From Nitrospira sp. (lineage in GTDB: Bacteria; Nitrospirota; Nitrospiria; Nitrospirales; Nitrospiraceae): a DNA stretch of 54,375 nucleotides. The position numbers were made by a program, and so were the translations under genes. The notes beneath the pieces were generated by a model, which saw only the letters and a list, made by a program, of their open reading frames with translations, did not search any database and had not been told where the DNA came from. Location of the stretch: NCBI GenBank assembly GCA_018242765.1, contig JAFEBH010000032.1, positions 1 through 54,375 on the forward strand, written 5' to 3'. This document shows, piece by piece, positions 23,534-32,377 of the stretch. Each line of letters opens with the position of its first letter. The stretch's first letter is position 1.

Positions 23534-25267
23534 ATGGGTACCGGACACCACTCCCCACGACTGTCTCCCAATGCACTCACGGTCTTGCGCCGGCGGTACT
23601 TGGCCAAGAACGACCGCGGGGTCGTCGTCGAATCTCCGACTGCACTGTTTCACCGTGTCGCCAACGATGTCGCCTCGATCGAACCACCTGCGCACAGACG
23701 CCGTCTGGCCCACCAATTCTACGAGGCCATGGCGTCCCTGACGTTTCTTCCAAATTCGCCGACCCTCATGAACGCCGGACGTCCTCTTCAGCAGCTCTCG
23801 GCCTGCTTCGTGTTGCCGATCGACGATTCCCTGGAATCGATCTTCGACGCCGTAAAGCATCAAGCCCTTATTCATCAATCTGGCGGAGGCACCGGGTTTT
23901 CGTTCAGTCATATTCGGCCTCACGCCGACCGAGTCGCTACCACCAATGGGCTCGCATCAGGTCCCATCTCATTCATGCGCCTGTTCAATCTGTCGACCGA
24001 TGTCGTCAAACAGGGCGGCACCAGGCGGGGCGCCAATATGGGCATTCTGCGAGTCGACCACCCCGACATCCTGGACTTCATCGCATTGAAACTCCAGCCA
24101 CATGAAATGGCAAACTTCAATCTCTCCGTGGGGCTCACCGATCGTTTCATGAAGGCCGTCAGACATGATCGATCATACGCGCTCATCAACCCACGAAGCG
24201 CCACACCAATCCGACGCCTCCCCGCCAAGATGGTCTTTGATCGGCTGGTGGAAGCAGCCTGGCAATCGGGCGAACCAGGTGTCCTCTTCCTGGATGCGAT
24301 CAATAGGGCGAATCCTACCCCTCAGCTCGGAACGATCGAGACCACGAACCCCTGCGGCGAACAACCGCTTTTGGCCTATGAATCCTGCACACTGGGATCG
24401 ATCAATGTCGCCCGATGTCTGACGACACACCGAGGCACGAGCAGCATCGACTACGAACGACTTGGGAGCCTGATTCCGCTGGCGGTTCGCTTCCTCGACA
24501 ATGTGCTCGATCGAACCCGTTATCCCTTGGCATCAATCGAGGCGCGGACGAAACGCACCAGAAAGATCGGGCTCGGCATCATGGGGTTTGCTGATCTTCT
24601 GATCCAGCTGGGCATCCCGTATGATACCGACGACGCCTTGCAGATCGCAGATCAGTTGATGGGATTTGTTCGGCAACAGGCCCACGAAGCCTCACATCGG
24701 CTGGCCCAGGAGCGAGGATCGTTCCCAGCCTACAAAGGCAGTCGGCTGGAGACCGAAGACCGTCCTCGACGGAATGCCACGGTCACGACCATCGCCCCAA
24801 CCGGAACGATCAGTATTCTGGCCGATTGTTCCGCCGGAATTGAACCGCTCTATGGTCTCAGTGTCGCCCATACGATCATGGAAGACATCCGGCTGCAACG
24901 CCTTCATCCGGAATTCCTTCGACGAGCTCGAGCCAGAGACCTCCCCCTCGGCGAGTTACGTGAAGCAATCGGTCGGCATGAATCGATTCAACGTCTGCCG
25001 CAGATCCCCGATGAGCTTCGTCGGCTCTTTGTGACCGCCCATGATATCACTCCGGCCCATCACGTCCAGATGCAGGCCGTCTTTCAACGGCACAGTGACA
25101 GCGGCGTCTCCAAGACGATCAATCTCCCTCCCTCTGCGACAACCGCGGATGTGGCCGCCGCCTTCTCGCTGGCCCATGAACTGGGCTGCAAAGGTTTGAC
25201 CGTGTATCGGGCCGGGAGCCGAGCGCATCAGGTGCTCTCCTGTTCCCATGTACAACCCTGTTCATGA
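23534..25267 (+). CDS. nrdJ: Vitamin B12-dependent (class II) ribonucleotide reductase
   Basis: 577 residues from ATG 23534; upstream the open frame only shadows yjbQ. Class II/NrdJ landmarks: LSACFVLPI, HQSGGGTGFSFSHIRP, KQGGTRRGANMGIL, NPCGEQPLLAYE with active-site cysteine, LGIMGFADLLIQLGIP and TIAPTGTISILADCSAGIE. The C-terminus ends with a Cys pair in L-S-C-S-H-V-Q-P-C-S, fitting the redox pair that re-reduces the active site. It converts ribonucleotides to deoxyribonucleotides using adenosylcobalamin and does not need oxygen. At 577 residues it lacks the long C-terminal extension of many NrdJ proteins. A B12-binding-type protein is encoded 1.7 kb downstream. Confidence 0.93.
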   Translation: MGTGHHSPRLSPNALTVLRRRYLAKNDRGVVVESPTALFHRVANDVASIEPPAHRRRLAHQFYEAMASLTFLPNSPTLMNAGRPLQQLSACFVLPIDDSLESIFDAVKHQALIHQSGGGTGFSFSHIRPHADRVATTNGLASGPISFMRLFNLSTDVVKQGGTRRGANMGILRVDHPDILDFIALKLQPHEMANFNLSVGLTDRFMKAVRHDRSYALINPRSATPIRRLPAKMVFDRLVEAAWQSGEPGVLFLDAINRANPTPQLGTIETTNPCGEQPLLAYESCTLGSINVARCLTTHRGTSSIDYERLGSLIPLAVRFLDNVLDRTRYPLASIEARTKRTRKIGLGIMGFADLLIQLGIPYDTDDALQIADQLMGFVRQQAHEASHRLAQERGSFPAYKGSRLETEDRPRRNATVTTIAPTGTISILADCSAGIEPLYGLSVAHTIMEDIRLQRLHPEFLRRARARDLPLGELREAIGRHESIQRLPQIPDELRRLFVTAHDITPAHHVQMQAVFQRHSDSGVSKTINLPPSATTADVAAAFSLAHELGCKGLTVYRAGSRAHQVLSCSHVQPCS

Positions 25268-25292
25268 GAGACTGCCGAATCTTCACACAAAA

Positions 25293-25321
25293 TTGACAGC
25301 CTACGCGCCAGATGATAAGTA
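25293..25321 (+). promoter_or_regulatory. Promoter of the SH3-like membrane protein gene
   Basis: TTGACA (25293-25298), 17-bp spacer, TAAGTA (25316-25321). The -35 is perfect and the -10 weak. It lies 45 bp before ATG 25366. Confidence 0.5.
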
Positions 25322-25365
25322 CTTTTCGAGAGATTACGATGCCGTCTGCTAGAGGGAGGTGCTCG

Positions 25366-26157
25366 ATGTTTGCTACTGCTGGAGGTCCGTCGTTCGCCGA
25401 GAATCCTCTCACGTGGAGCCTGTTCTTCGCGCGTCAACCTGAACCGGACTTGGAGTTCACTGAAGAGGAATTGGAGCAGACGACCACCGTTCGATCACCG
25501 TCGCCGGTTAAGCCACCCAAACAATCAAACAAGCGTCCGCTCATCGTGGTCCTGTTGGTCCTCCTGCTCGGTGGTGGCGCCTATCTTGCGATGGAGCCGG
25601 ACCTGATCACGGAATATCTTGGCCCACTCCTCGGCGATGCTCCAGCCCAACAACCTCAACCACCGGTCGCTCGAAAGCCGACGCCCCCAACTCCGGCCCC
25701 TGTTCCACCAGCCGCACCGCCGAAGGCCGTGACACCGCCGCCAGCCCCCGCTGTTGCACCGGCTGAGACACCGCAAGCAGCAACTCCGACTCCAGCACCA
25801 GTTCCCACGCCACCGGCTGCGCCACCGATACCGACGGCTTCAACTCCGACACCGGCACCACCAGCTCCATCTTCGATTCCAGCGCCGACCCCAGCCCCTC
25901 AGGTTGTCGCAACCCCGGCCCCACTCTTTGGCGAAGGGCAACGGGTCAGTGTCGTGCCAAATCCAGCTGCCCCCGCTCAGAAAGTGCCGCTGAGTCAAGA
26001 TGCCGAAGGAACGAAGCCAGGACCGGCCGTTCCCCCAGGCACCGTGTTCACGATTCTTGACGGTGATCTACAGGGAAATGGCTGGGTCTACTCCGTTCGC
26101 TCCGACTTCGGCACCAAGGGGTGGCTGGCTGAAAAACAGTTAAAACTGAAACCCTGA
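25366..26157 (+). CDS. Single-span membrane protein with Pro/Ala-rich linker and SH3-like C-terminus
   Basis: 263 residues from ATG 25366, where GAGGGAGGTGCTCG gives a strong ribosome site; an upstream ATG at 25312 lacks one. A cytoplasmic N-terminus of about 60 residues is followed by a basic stop-transfer region and one membrane helix (RPLIVVLLVLLLGGGAYLA). Then come about 110 residues made almost only of Pro, Ala, Thr and Val (repeats such as PTPAPVP and APPAP), long enough to span the periplasm. The last 60 residues (TVFTILDGDLQGNGWVYSVR, KGWLAEKQLKLKP) resemble a bacterial SH3 domain, so it may bind cell wall. Function inferred only. Confidence 0.65.
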   Translation: MFATAGGPSFAENPLTWSLFFARQPEPDLEFTEEELEQTTTVRSPSPVKPPKQSNKRPLIVVLLVLLLGGGAYLAMEPDLITEYLGPLLGDAPAQQPQPPVARKPTPPTPAPVPPAAPPKAVTPPPAPAVAPAETPQAATPTPAPVPTPPAAPPIPTASTPTPAPPAPSSIPAPTPAPQVVATPAPLFGEGQRVSVVPNPAAPAQKVPLSQDAEGTKPGPAVPPGTVFTILDGDLQGNGWVYSVRSDFGTKGWLAEKQLKLKP

Positions 26158-26179
26158 TCGTCCCCTTCCCATCTGCTAC

Positions 26180-26211
26180 GAGAGGGTAGGTAATCCTACC
26201 ACTACCCTCTC
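26180..26211. terminator. Perfect 10-bp inverted repeat after the SH3-like gene
   Basis: GAGAGGGTAG and CTACCCTCTC pair around a 12-nt loop 22 bp after the stop codon. No T-tract follows. A TATAAT at 26219-26224, probably the -10 of the next gene, begins seven bases later, so this hairpin may act as terminator or as an operator. Confidence 0.5.
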
Positions 26212-26272
26212 ACTGTGCTATAATGCCGCCCGTCCAGATTCGTAGGCACGACATCACAACCGGTAGGAACCC

Positions 26273-26956
26273 ATGCGCGCTGTTATCTTCGATTTTGATG
26301 GTGTGATCGCCGACACCGAACCCTTGCACTTTGAGGGTCTCCGCCGAACACTGGAAGAGATTCAGATCACCTTGACCGAGAAGGACTATTACACTGATTA
26401 TTTGGGCTTTGATGATCGCGGATGCATTCTGGAAGCACTTCGAGTCAATCACCGTCCCATTTCGAGCGCACTGGTTGAAGACCTAATGGCCAAGAAAGCC
26501 GTCGCCTATATGGCCTCGATCAAGGAGCACCTTGTGATTTTCCCCGGAGTGAACGCCTTCATCGAAGAAGCCGCGGCCACCTATCCGCTCGCCATTGCGT
26601 CCGGTGCCCTCCGATCAGAAATAGAACTGGTCCTCGAACAGATCGGCCTTCGCAACGTATTTGCTCACATCACGAGCGCCGAAGATGTGGTGAACGGCAA
26701 ACCCCATCCGGAACCGTTTCTTCAGGCCTTAGCCGGTTTGAACCGCCATCAGTCGACCATCGCGATTCCAGCCGACTTATGTTTAGTCATCGAAGATTCC
26801 CGACCAGGCATCCGAGCCGCAAAGGCCGCGGGGATGCGGGTCTTGGCCGTCACTAATACCCACACTGCGCAAGATCTGCACGAAGCCGATGCCATCAGTA
26901 TGAGTCTGCGTGAGACGCGCCTGGATGAGGTGCGGGCACGCCTATGGCCGGCCTAA
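26273..26956 (+). CDS. HAD-superfamily phosphatase, beta-phosphoglucomutase-like
   Basis: 227 residues. The four HAD motifs are present: FDFDGVIADTE at residue 6 with the nucleophilic aspartate, IASGALRSE (motif II Ser), K in DVVNGKPHPEPF, and VIEDSRPGIRAAKAAGM. The cap between residues 15 and 85 is helical, as in subfamily I members such as beta-phosphoglucomutase or phosphoglycolate phosphatase. The substrate is a phosphorylated sugar or small acid but cannot be named. Transcribed from a TATAAT-containing region at 26219; the next gene begins 13 bp after its stop. Confidence 0.85.
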   Translation: MRAVIFDFDGVIADTEPLHFEGLRRTLEEIQITLTEKDYYTDYLGFDDRGCILEALRVNHRPISSALVEDLMAKKAVAYMASIKEHLVIFPGVNAFIEEAAATYPLAIASGALRSEIELVLEQIGLRNVFAHITSAEDVVNGKPHPEPFLQALAGLNRHQSTIAIPADLCLVIEDSRPGIRAAKAAGMRVLAVTNTHTAQDLHEADAISMSLRETRLDEVRARLWPA

Positions 26957-26969
26957 GCTCAGCACAACT

Positions 26970-27911
26970 ATGAGAATCTGCTCACTCATCCCAGGCGCAA
27001 CGGAGGTGATCACCGCGCTCGGTTTGGAAGACCAGCTTGTCGGCGTCAGCCATGAATGTGACTTTCCTCCTTCGGTTCGCCAGATTCCCGTCATGATTGA
27101 ACCATTGGTCAAGACGGAACACACCACAAGCAGTAACATCGATCAACGAGTGAATGAACTGGTCACGACAGGACATCAGCTCTACCAGCTGCGAGAAGAG
27201 GCCTTTCAGCAGGCTCGCCCCGATCTCATCCTGACGCAAGACCTCTGTCACGTCTGCTCAGTGACCCCGGACCAACTCACCAGGGCCATGCACTCGCTTC
27301 AACATCCCCCCGCGATGCTGATCCTCAGTCCAACGACCTTACAGGATGTGATTCATGACATCGAACGGATCGCCGGAGCCGTTGGTTCGGTTTCGAAAGG
27401 AGAAACCCTTGCGGCCAATCTCCGGGATCGATTGGACAGAGTCCGCCTCCGACTGAAGAAGGAAGTCGTCCGCCCGAGGGTGGTGTGCCTTGAATGGCTT
27501 GATCCTCTGTATGTTGCCGGTCATTGGGTTCCAGAAATGGTAGACTTAGCAGGAGGCCACAACGTGCTGGGATCCAAGGACAACCCCTCGTATCAAACAA
27601 CATGGGACGATGTGGTCGCCGCACAGCCTGACGTGCTCATTGTCATGCCCTGCGGGTATTCGGTTGATCGAACGCTCAACGAGTTGCGACAAGTCGGACC
27701 GGTTCAAACGGCATGGCAACGCGCACAAAGATTCAGGTTGGACATGTATATCGTGGATGCCGGCTCCTACTTCAGTCGCCCCGGACCACGGCTCGTCGAT
27801 GGAGTGGAGCTCCTAGCTGCCATTCTCCACCCAGATCGGGATCACCCGCTCGATCACGCTCAGGCGATCAAACTTAAACCATCCCTACTAGCTGGAGACA
27901 GTGCACTATGA
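26970..27911 (+). CDS. BtuF/periplasmic-binding-like protein without signal peptide
   Basis: 313 residues from ATG 26970 (MRICSLIPGATEVITALGLE). The fold signature of the cobalamin/iron ABC substrate-binding family is clear: LIPGATEVITALG at the N-terminus, GVSHECDFP, PDLILTQDLC, VAGHWVPEMVDLAGG and AAQPDVLIVMPCG. Unlike true transport components there is no leader peptide and no lipobox, and no permease or ATPase gene is near, so it is predicted to be cytoplasmic. It contains Cys in LTQDLCHVCSVTP. Cobalamin binding is suggested by family only. Its end overlaps hpnD by four bases. Confidence 0.75.
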   Translation: MRICSLIPGATEVITALGLEDQLVGVSHECDFPPSVRQIPVMIEPLVKTEHTTSSNIDQRVNELVTTGHQLYQLREEAFQQARPDLILTQDLCHVCSVTPDQLTRAMHSLQHPPAMLILSPTTLQDVIHDIERIAGAVGSVSKGETLAANLRDRLDRVRLRLKKEVVRPRVVCLEWLDPLYVAGHWVPEMVDLAGGHNVLGSKDNPSYQTTWDDVVAAQPDVLIVMPCGYSVDRTLNELRQVGPVQTAWQRAQRFRLDMYIVDAGSYFSRPGPRLVDGVELLAAILHPDRDHPLDHAQAIKLKPSLLAGDSAL

Positions 27912-28768
27912 AGGCTTCGGACGCTCAAGCCTACTGCACGGCCTATACCAAGAAAAGCGGCAGCAACTTCTACTATTCGTTTCTGTTTCTTCCAAAAGCC
28001 AAACGTGATGCCATGTACACGGTCTATGCCTTCTGCAAGGCGGTGGACAGCGCCGTCGACGAACCGGCCGCCGGCAGCAACCCCAAAGACGAGCTGAAGC
28101 GCTGGCGTGAAGAACTGGACGCCGTCTATTCAGGCACTCCGACCACTCCCATCATGGTGAGTCTCGCACACCATGTGAAGGCGTTGAGTATTCCGAAGGC
28201 GTACTTTGAGGAATTGATCAAGGGCGTCGAGATGGATCTCTTCAACAACCGATATGTCACCTTTGATGAGCTCTCGCTCTATTGCTACCGTGTCGCATCC
28301 GTCGTCGGGCTCATCTGTCTCCATATCTTTGGTGTCACCTCCGCACGCGCACAAGATTATGCGGTGGCCCTGGGTATGGCATTCCAGCTGACCAATATCC
28401 TCCGTGATGTGGGAGCCGATGCTGCGGAGGGACGGATCTATCTCCCGTTGGACGACTTGCGGAAATGGAACTATCCGGAGAAGGCGCTGCTCAACCAGAG
28501 CTATTCTCCTGAATTCCGCGTCTTGATGGAATATGAAGCGTCCCAAGCCCATCACTACTATAAACGAGCCGAAGCAGCCCTTGCAGGCCTCTCCTCGAGT
28601 GAACGGCGTGCGCTCACAGTGGCTGAAATCATGCGTGGGATCTATAGCCGGATTCTGGAACGGATTGAACGATCGAACTATCAGGTGTTCGGACCACGGA
28701 TCAGCCTCACCACCACCCAACGAGTGATGATCGCTCTAGGGGTGTGGCTCCGCTCACGATTCTCGTGA
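27908..28768 (+). CDS. hpnD: Presqualene diphosphate synthase
   Basis: 286 residues. The squalene/phytoene synthase motifs are present: YAFCKAVDSAVDEPA (first aspartate-rich region), RVASVVGLICLHIFG and NILRDVGADAAEGRIYLP (second). HpnD joins two farnesyl diphosphates to give presqualene diphosphate, the first step of the HpnC/HpnD/HpnE route to squalene and hopanoids. The ATG overlaps the previous TGA; its own TGA overlaps the hpnE GTG. HpnC, the next enzyme, is not encoded beside it. Confidence 0.9.
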   Translation: MKASDAQAYCTAYTKKSGSNFYYSFLFLPKAKRDAMYTVYAFCKAVDSAVDEPAAGSNPKDELKRWREELDAVYSGTPTTPIMVSLAHHVKALSIPKAYFEELIKGVEMDLFNNRYVTFDELSLYCYRVASVVGLICLHIFGVTSARAQDYAVALGMAFQLTNILRDVGADAAEGRIYLPLDDLRKWNYPEKALLNQSYSPEFRVLMEYEASQAHHYYKRAEAALAGLSSSERRALTVAEIMRGIYSRILERIERSNYQVFGPRISLTTTQRVMIALGVWLRSRFS

Positions 28769-30078
28769 CTGCACCGTCCTCCCAATCTGTACTGATTGTG
28801 GGTGCCGGCCTGGCCGGCCTGGCAACCGCCTATCATCTCCACCGACAGGGCTACCAGGTCACCCTGCTCGAATACGCTGACTGGCCCGATGGATTCCGGA
28901 CGAATGCGTCCGACCCCACCGCGATCACCCTTGGCTGCCACCATGAGACATCGCGAGTGCTCCAGCAACTCGCCCAAGCACAACACCCGCACTCCGACCA
29001 GACCATTCCGCTCGAATTTCGACTCCCTACTGGACAGACCGTGCCTTATCAGTCCACCCGTCTTCCCGGCGCCTTGCAGTGGATGATGAGTTTCTTCAAT
29101 TTCCATGGCCTCTCCTGGCAGGACCGTTGGAGACTGTTCTCCCATGTCGAGCAGATTTGGGAACAGGCCGAAACCCTTCCGTCCGATTTGGAGAATCGCA
29201 CAGCAGATGAGTGGCTCACAGCCACGGGCCAAAGTACGGAAGCCAGGGAACGGATTTGGGCCCCGCTCGCTCAGTGGTTGACCGGCAACGCACTCGCCCG
29301 CTTGTCCGCTGCAACCTTCGTTCAGACTCTAACGACCGTGTTCCTCCGTGATGCGTCAGACGCCAGGCTCACATACCATTCCGGAACCATTGACCAGCGA
29401 TTTCTCACCCCGCTGAAGGAGATCCTCTATAGGAATCATGTCCGGTTCATCCCACTTGTACAGCCCCCGCACATCCGTTTCGGGCAAGACGGCATACAGG
29501 ACATTCGACTCCCCGACGGGACAACCGTGCAGGCCGGCTGGTACATCAGCGCACTCTCATACCAGTACTTTCTCCGCTTGCTTCCCGAACGGTTTCTCAC
29601 CCGCTACGCCTACTTTGCGCATCTCACAGAACTCCAAAGCCTTAGTGAGATTGCAGTCCAGCTGACCGTTCCCACAACGAACCAGCCCCCCCGACTGCTT
29701 CTGTTAGCCGATCAGCCGTTTCATCACATCACAAGAGCTCCCGTCGATTCACACGAAGTCGTTCGGCTGTCAGGGATCGAAACCCCGCTGATGGAATTAG
29801 GCGAGGATCAGGTGATCAACGCTGCACAAGCCGAGATGGGCACAGTGTTTCCTGATCTTCCCCTGGCCGACATCACGTCTCGACAGGTTTCCCGAGAACA
29901 TCACGCCGCACTGCTCCTTTCGCCGGGAGCTGCCAGACTCCGGCCTCTTCAACAAAGCCCTGTCCAAAATCTGCTCGTGGCCGGAGCCTGGACCGACACT
30001 GGATGGCCCGCCAATCTGGAAAGTGCCCTCGTCAGTGCCCGTCGCTGCACCGACATCATCACCGGACCGCCGTCTTGA
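28765..30078 (+). CDS. hpnE: Hydroxysqualene dehydroxylase
   Basis: 437 residues from GTG 28765, which overlaps the hpnD stop (GTGA); another GTG seven codons upstream is less likely. The N-terminus VLIVGAGLAGLATAYHLHRQ is a dinucleotide-binding motif, and the C-terminus NLLVAGAWTDTGWPANLESA is the second FAD-contact block of this amine-oxidase-like family. HpnE removes the hydroxyl of hydroxysqualene to make squalene. The middle HGLSWQDRWRLFSH and RIWAPLAQWLTGNA are typical. The hpnD-hpnE pair is translationally coupled. Confidence 0.9.
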   Translation: MTAPSSQSVLIVGAGLAGLATAYHLHRQGYQVTLLEYADWPDGFRTNASDPTAITLGCHHETSRVLQQLAQAQHPHSDQTIPLEFRLPTGQTVPYQSTRLPGALQWMMSFFNFHGLSWQDRWRLFSHVEQIWEQAETLPSDLENRTADEWLTATGQSTEARERIWAPLAQWLTGNALARLSAATFVQTLTTVFLRDASDARLTYHSGTIDQRFLTPLKEILYRNHVRFIPLVQPPHIRFGQDGIQDIRLPDGTTVQAGWYISALSYQYFLRLLPERFLTRYAYFAHLTELQSLSEIAVQLTVPTTNQPPRLLLLADQPFHHITRAPVDSHEVVRLSGIETPLMELGEDQVINAAQAEMGTVFPDLPLADITSRQVSREHHAALLLSPGAARLRPLQQSPVQNLLVAGAWTDTGWPANLESALVSARRCTDIITGPPS

Positions 30079-30109
30079 CCTACGCCTACCTGGATGATAC
30101 GAGTATTTC

Positions 30110-30418
30110 ATGGCGTCGTGCATCAAGCTCCTCGGACTCCTGCTTACAATATCTGTAGCAGGTTGTGCGGATAGTCCCTACGAGCGCGGAGGTTATCCCG
30201 CTGGATTCAGTCGATATGATGTGGAACGAGACTATATGGAATGTGAGTACAAGGCGAGATTAGCAAACGAACAGCACTTCTACAGCCAGAGCTCACCCTT
30301 TCCATTTAGTTCAGGACCACAGAGTCCTGCCGACCATGCCCGTATGTTGCATGGCATGACCACCATCAATGCCATGCGGGATACCTGTCTCACGGCAAAA
30401 GGCTATCGGTTGAATTAG
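30110..30418 (+). CDS. Small putative lipoprotein
   Basis: 102 residues. A leader (IKLLGLLLTISVAGC) ends with a lipobox whose cysteine is residue 19. The mature part has C-E-Y and a C-terminal MRDTCLTAKGY, a pattern found in small secreted proteins of unknown role where two cysteines may pair. It begins 31 bp after hpnE on the same strand and could be part of that transcript. Confidence 0.6.
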   Translation: MASCIKLLGLLLTISVAGCADSPYERGGYPAGFSRYDVERDYMECEYKARLANEQHFYSQSSPFPFSSGPQSPADHARMLHGMTTINAMRDTCLTAKGYRLN

Positions 30419-30464
30419 CGGAAATCTGTCGATGCTCGGATGTAGAAATCATTCATAATCTTCG

Positions 30465-30494
30465 TTGACATCCCAACTCAGCACTTTCTAAGAT
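30465..30494 (+). promoter_or_regulatory. Promoter of the uracil-DNA glycosylase gene
   Basis: TTGACA (30465-30470), 18-bp spacer, TAAGAT (30489-30494), 31 bp before ATG 30526. Confidence 0.6.
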
Positions 30495-30525
30495 ACCGCC
30501 ACCATTTCAGTCGGCACTTTGATTC

Positions 30526-31185
30526 ATGACACTCACTCCTCTCCAAGAACTCGCCAGCTCGCTCGTGAACTGCGAGCGCTGCAAGCTGGCCAAACTTGGC
30601 CGCAGCCAAGTCGTCTTCGGCGTCGGAAATCCACAAGCCAGCATCATGTTCGTGGGGGAAGCTCCAGGGTTTAACGAAGACCAGAAAGGCGAGCCGTTCG
30701 TAGGAGCAGCCGGCAAACTCTTGAACGACCTGCTGGCATCAGCAGGGCTCTCGCGTGATCAGATTTACATTGCGAATGTCATCAAGTGCCGGCCACCGAA
30801 CAATCGCGATCCGGAACAAGATGAGGTGGAGACCTGCAAACCGTTCCTACTCCAACAGATCCAATTGATCCAGCCGAAGCTGGTCTGCACGCTGGGGAAC
30901 TGGGCGACGCAAACCCTCTTAGAACGCAAAGTCGGCATTACCAAAGTAAAGGCGCAGGCCTTCTACCTGAAGGACTTTGTGCTCTTCCCGCTGCTCCATC
31001 CCGCTGCAGCCTTGCACCAGGGAAACTTGCTTCCCACCTTGAAGGAAGATTTTAAGAAGTTGAAAGAATTCCTCGATAAGAACACCCAACCAGCCGAACC
31101 GGCCAGCAACGCTCCTACCCCAGCCGCACCAGTCTTGAATATCGACTCACCCCAGCCGGCGCAGATGGATTTGTTTGGGTCATAA
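30526..31185 (+). CDS. udg: Family 4 uracil-DNA glycosylase, iron-sulfur type
   Basis: 219 residues. Motif A VGEAPGFNEDQKGEPFVGAA and the C-terminal LLHPAAALHQ motif are those of family 4 (thermophile-type) uracil-DNA glycosylase. Four cysteines at residues 16, 19, 88 and 104 match the 4Fe-4S cluster positions (CERC, VIKCRPPNN, VETC). It excises uracil from DNA to start base-excision repair. A Pro/Ala-rich tail of about 30 residues ending DLFGS follows the domain. Confidence 0.93.
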   Translation: MTLTPLQELASSLVNCERCKLAKLGRSQVVFGVGNPQASIMFVGEAPGFNEDQKGEPFVGAAGKLLNDLLASAGLSRDQIYIANVIKCRPPNNRDPEQDEVETCKPFLLQQIQLIQPKLVCTLGNWATQTLLERKVGITKVKAQAFYLKDFVLFPLLHPAAALHQGNLLPTLKEDFKKLKEFLDKNTQPAEPASNAPTPAAPVLNIDSPQPAQMDLFGS

Positions 31186-31603
31186 CCCGCTCTCTCACAC
31201 ACAGCGGCAGTACTGAACTCCAAGCATTCAGAAGAGAATTTCGGCTGACGAAAGACCGACAGCTCCGGCTTCGCCATGACACAACAGAGCAAGGCTGAGA
31301 ATAAGTGTTTCACTGTTCGCCATGAGCCTTACCAGGCCAGGAGAACGGCACCACAGCACCTGTTTGATAACTAGTCTGACATGGGGTGCCATGGTAAACC
31401 TTCGATGCTCATCCCATCCATCCTAGGCTTGATCAAGGCCTACGAGATTCACCGTCTATCCCGTTCAATGGAATATCAGAAGGATTGAACAAGTCTTTGA
31501 CTCCCAAGTACACTTGCCTTCCACTGAGTGCCTAAGGCTATCGCACTATACTCCATGATCGCCCGCAGCAGATTTATTACTTCGGTAACTTGATTGATGT
31601 GTT
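31186..31603. other. Non-coding stretch before DUF2971 pseudogene
   Basis: About 418 bp in which I see no gene with a ribosome site, no clear promoter and no strong hairpin. Composition is more AT-rich than the flanking glycosylase gene, consistent with the start of an acquired segment. Confidence 0.5.
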
Positions 31604-32245
31604 ATGGGGATCAGCTCTCAGCTATTCAAATTCCGGCCGGTAGACAAGCATGCAATCGATAGCCTAGTAACGCGTAGGCTATTCCTCGCACCTTGGAAGA
31701 CACTGAATGATGCGCACGAAGCTCAAATGTTCATCCGTGCTCCAGGATTCAACTGTCACATGAATCCCGAACGCGTGTCCATGTTTGCTCCTACTCTCTT
31801 GTCTTTCAACGTAACCGGGACGCGAGTCTGCAGTCTTTCGCGTTGTTGGGCAAGCAACCTGTTGTGGTCTCACTATGCCGATGGTCATCAGGGACTAGCG
31901 ATTGGCCTATCTTTACCTGCTAACCTCGATGGAATCCAGATTCTTCCAGTTGAATACAACGATAAACTTCCAGAGCTCAGGCCTCCCGTTGGAAGGGATG
32001 GTGTGCTCCAAGCCCTACAGTACAAGTCCAGCGAGTGGCAGTACGAAGAGGAGACGCGCCTCGTTACATTCGATCCAGAATGCGCCTATCTTTCTGGAGT
32101 AGAGATATGAGATGTGATATTCGGACTGCGCACTTCTAAGGATGATATCGCCTTGGTCAGACGCGTCGCAGGAAGTTCCGTGCGATTTTGGAAGGTTCAG
32201 TATCGTCCCGGTGAGTACGCACTTGATGTGGGCGACTTGCCGTGA
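31604..32245 (+). pseudogene. DUF2971-family gene interrupted by an in-frame TGA
   Basis: The first 168 codons carry DUF2971 marks: LFKFRPVDKHAIDSL, LFLAPWKTLNDAHEAQMF, RVCSLSRCWASNLLWSHYAD, GHQGLAIGLSL, VEYNDKLP. Codon 169 is TGA (32108-32110). The same frame then continues with D-V-I-F-G-L-R-T-S-K-D-D-I-A and Y-R-P-G-E-Y-A-L-D-V-G to a TGA at 32243-32245. This is the normal C-terminal end of the family (G-x-R-x-S then a strand), so the intact gene would be 213 residues. One C-to-T change (CGA to TGA) explains the break. The local sequence is AT-richer than neighbours. DUF2971 genes often occur in mobile or defence-related regions, but function is unknown. Confidence 0.8.
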
Positions 32246-32377
32246 CACCCAAACAAGCGGAGTTAACGGATAGGAAGGCGGCTCGCGTTAAGTACCGAGA
32301 TGAATGAGAAAGGCCACTGGTTGTAGGAAACATTGTTGAGATGTTACCGAGTTTCACATTTACTCTACAGGCAGGAA

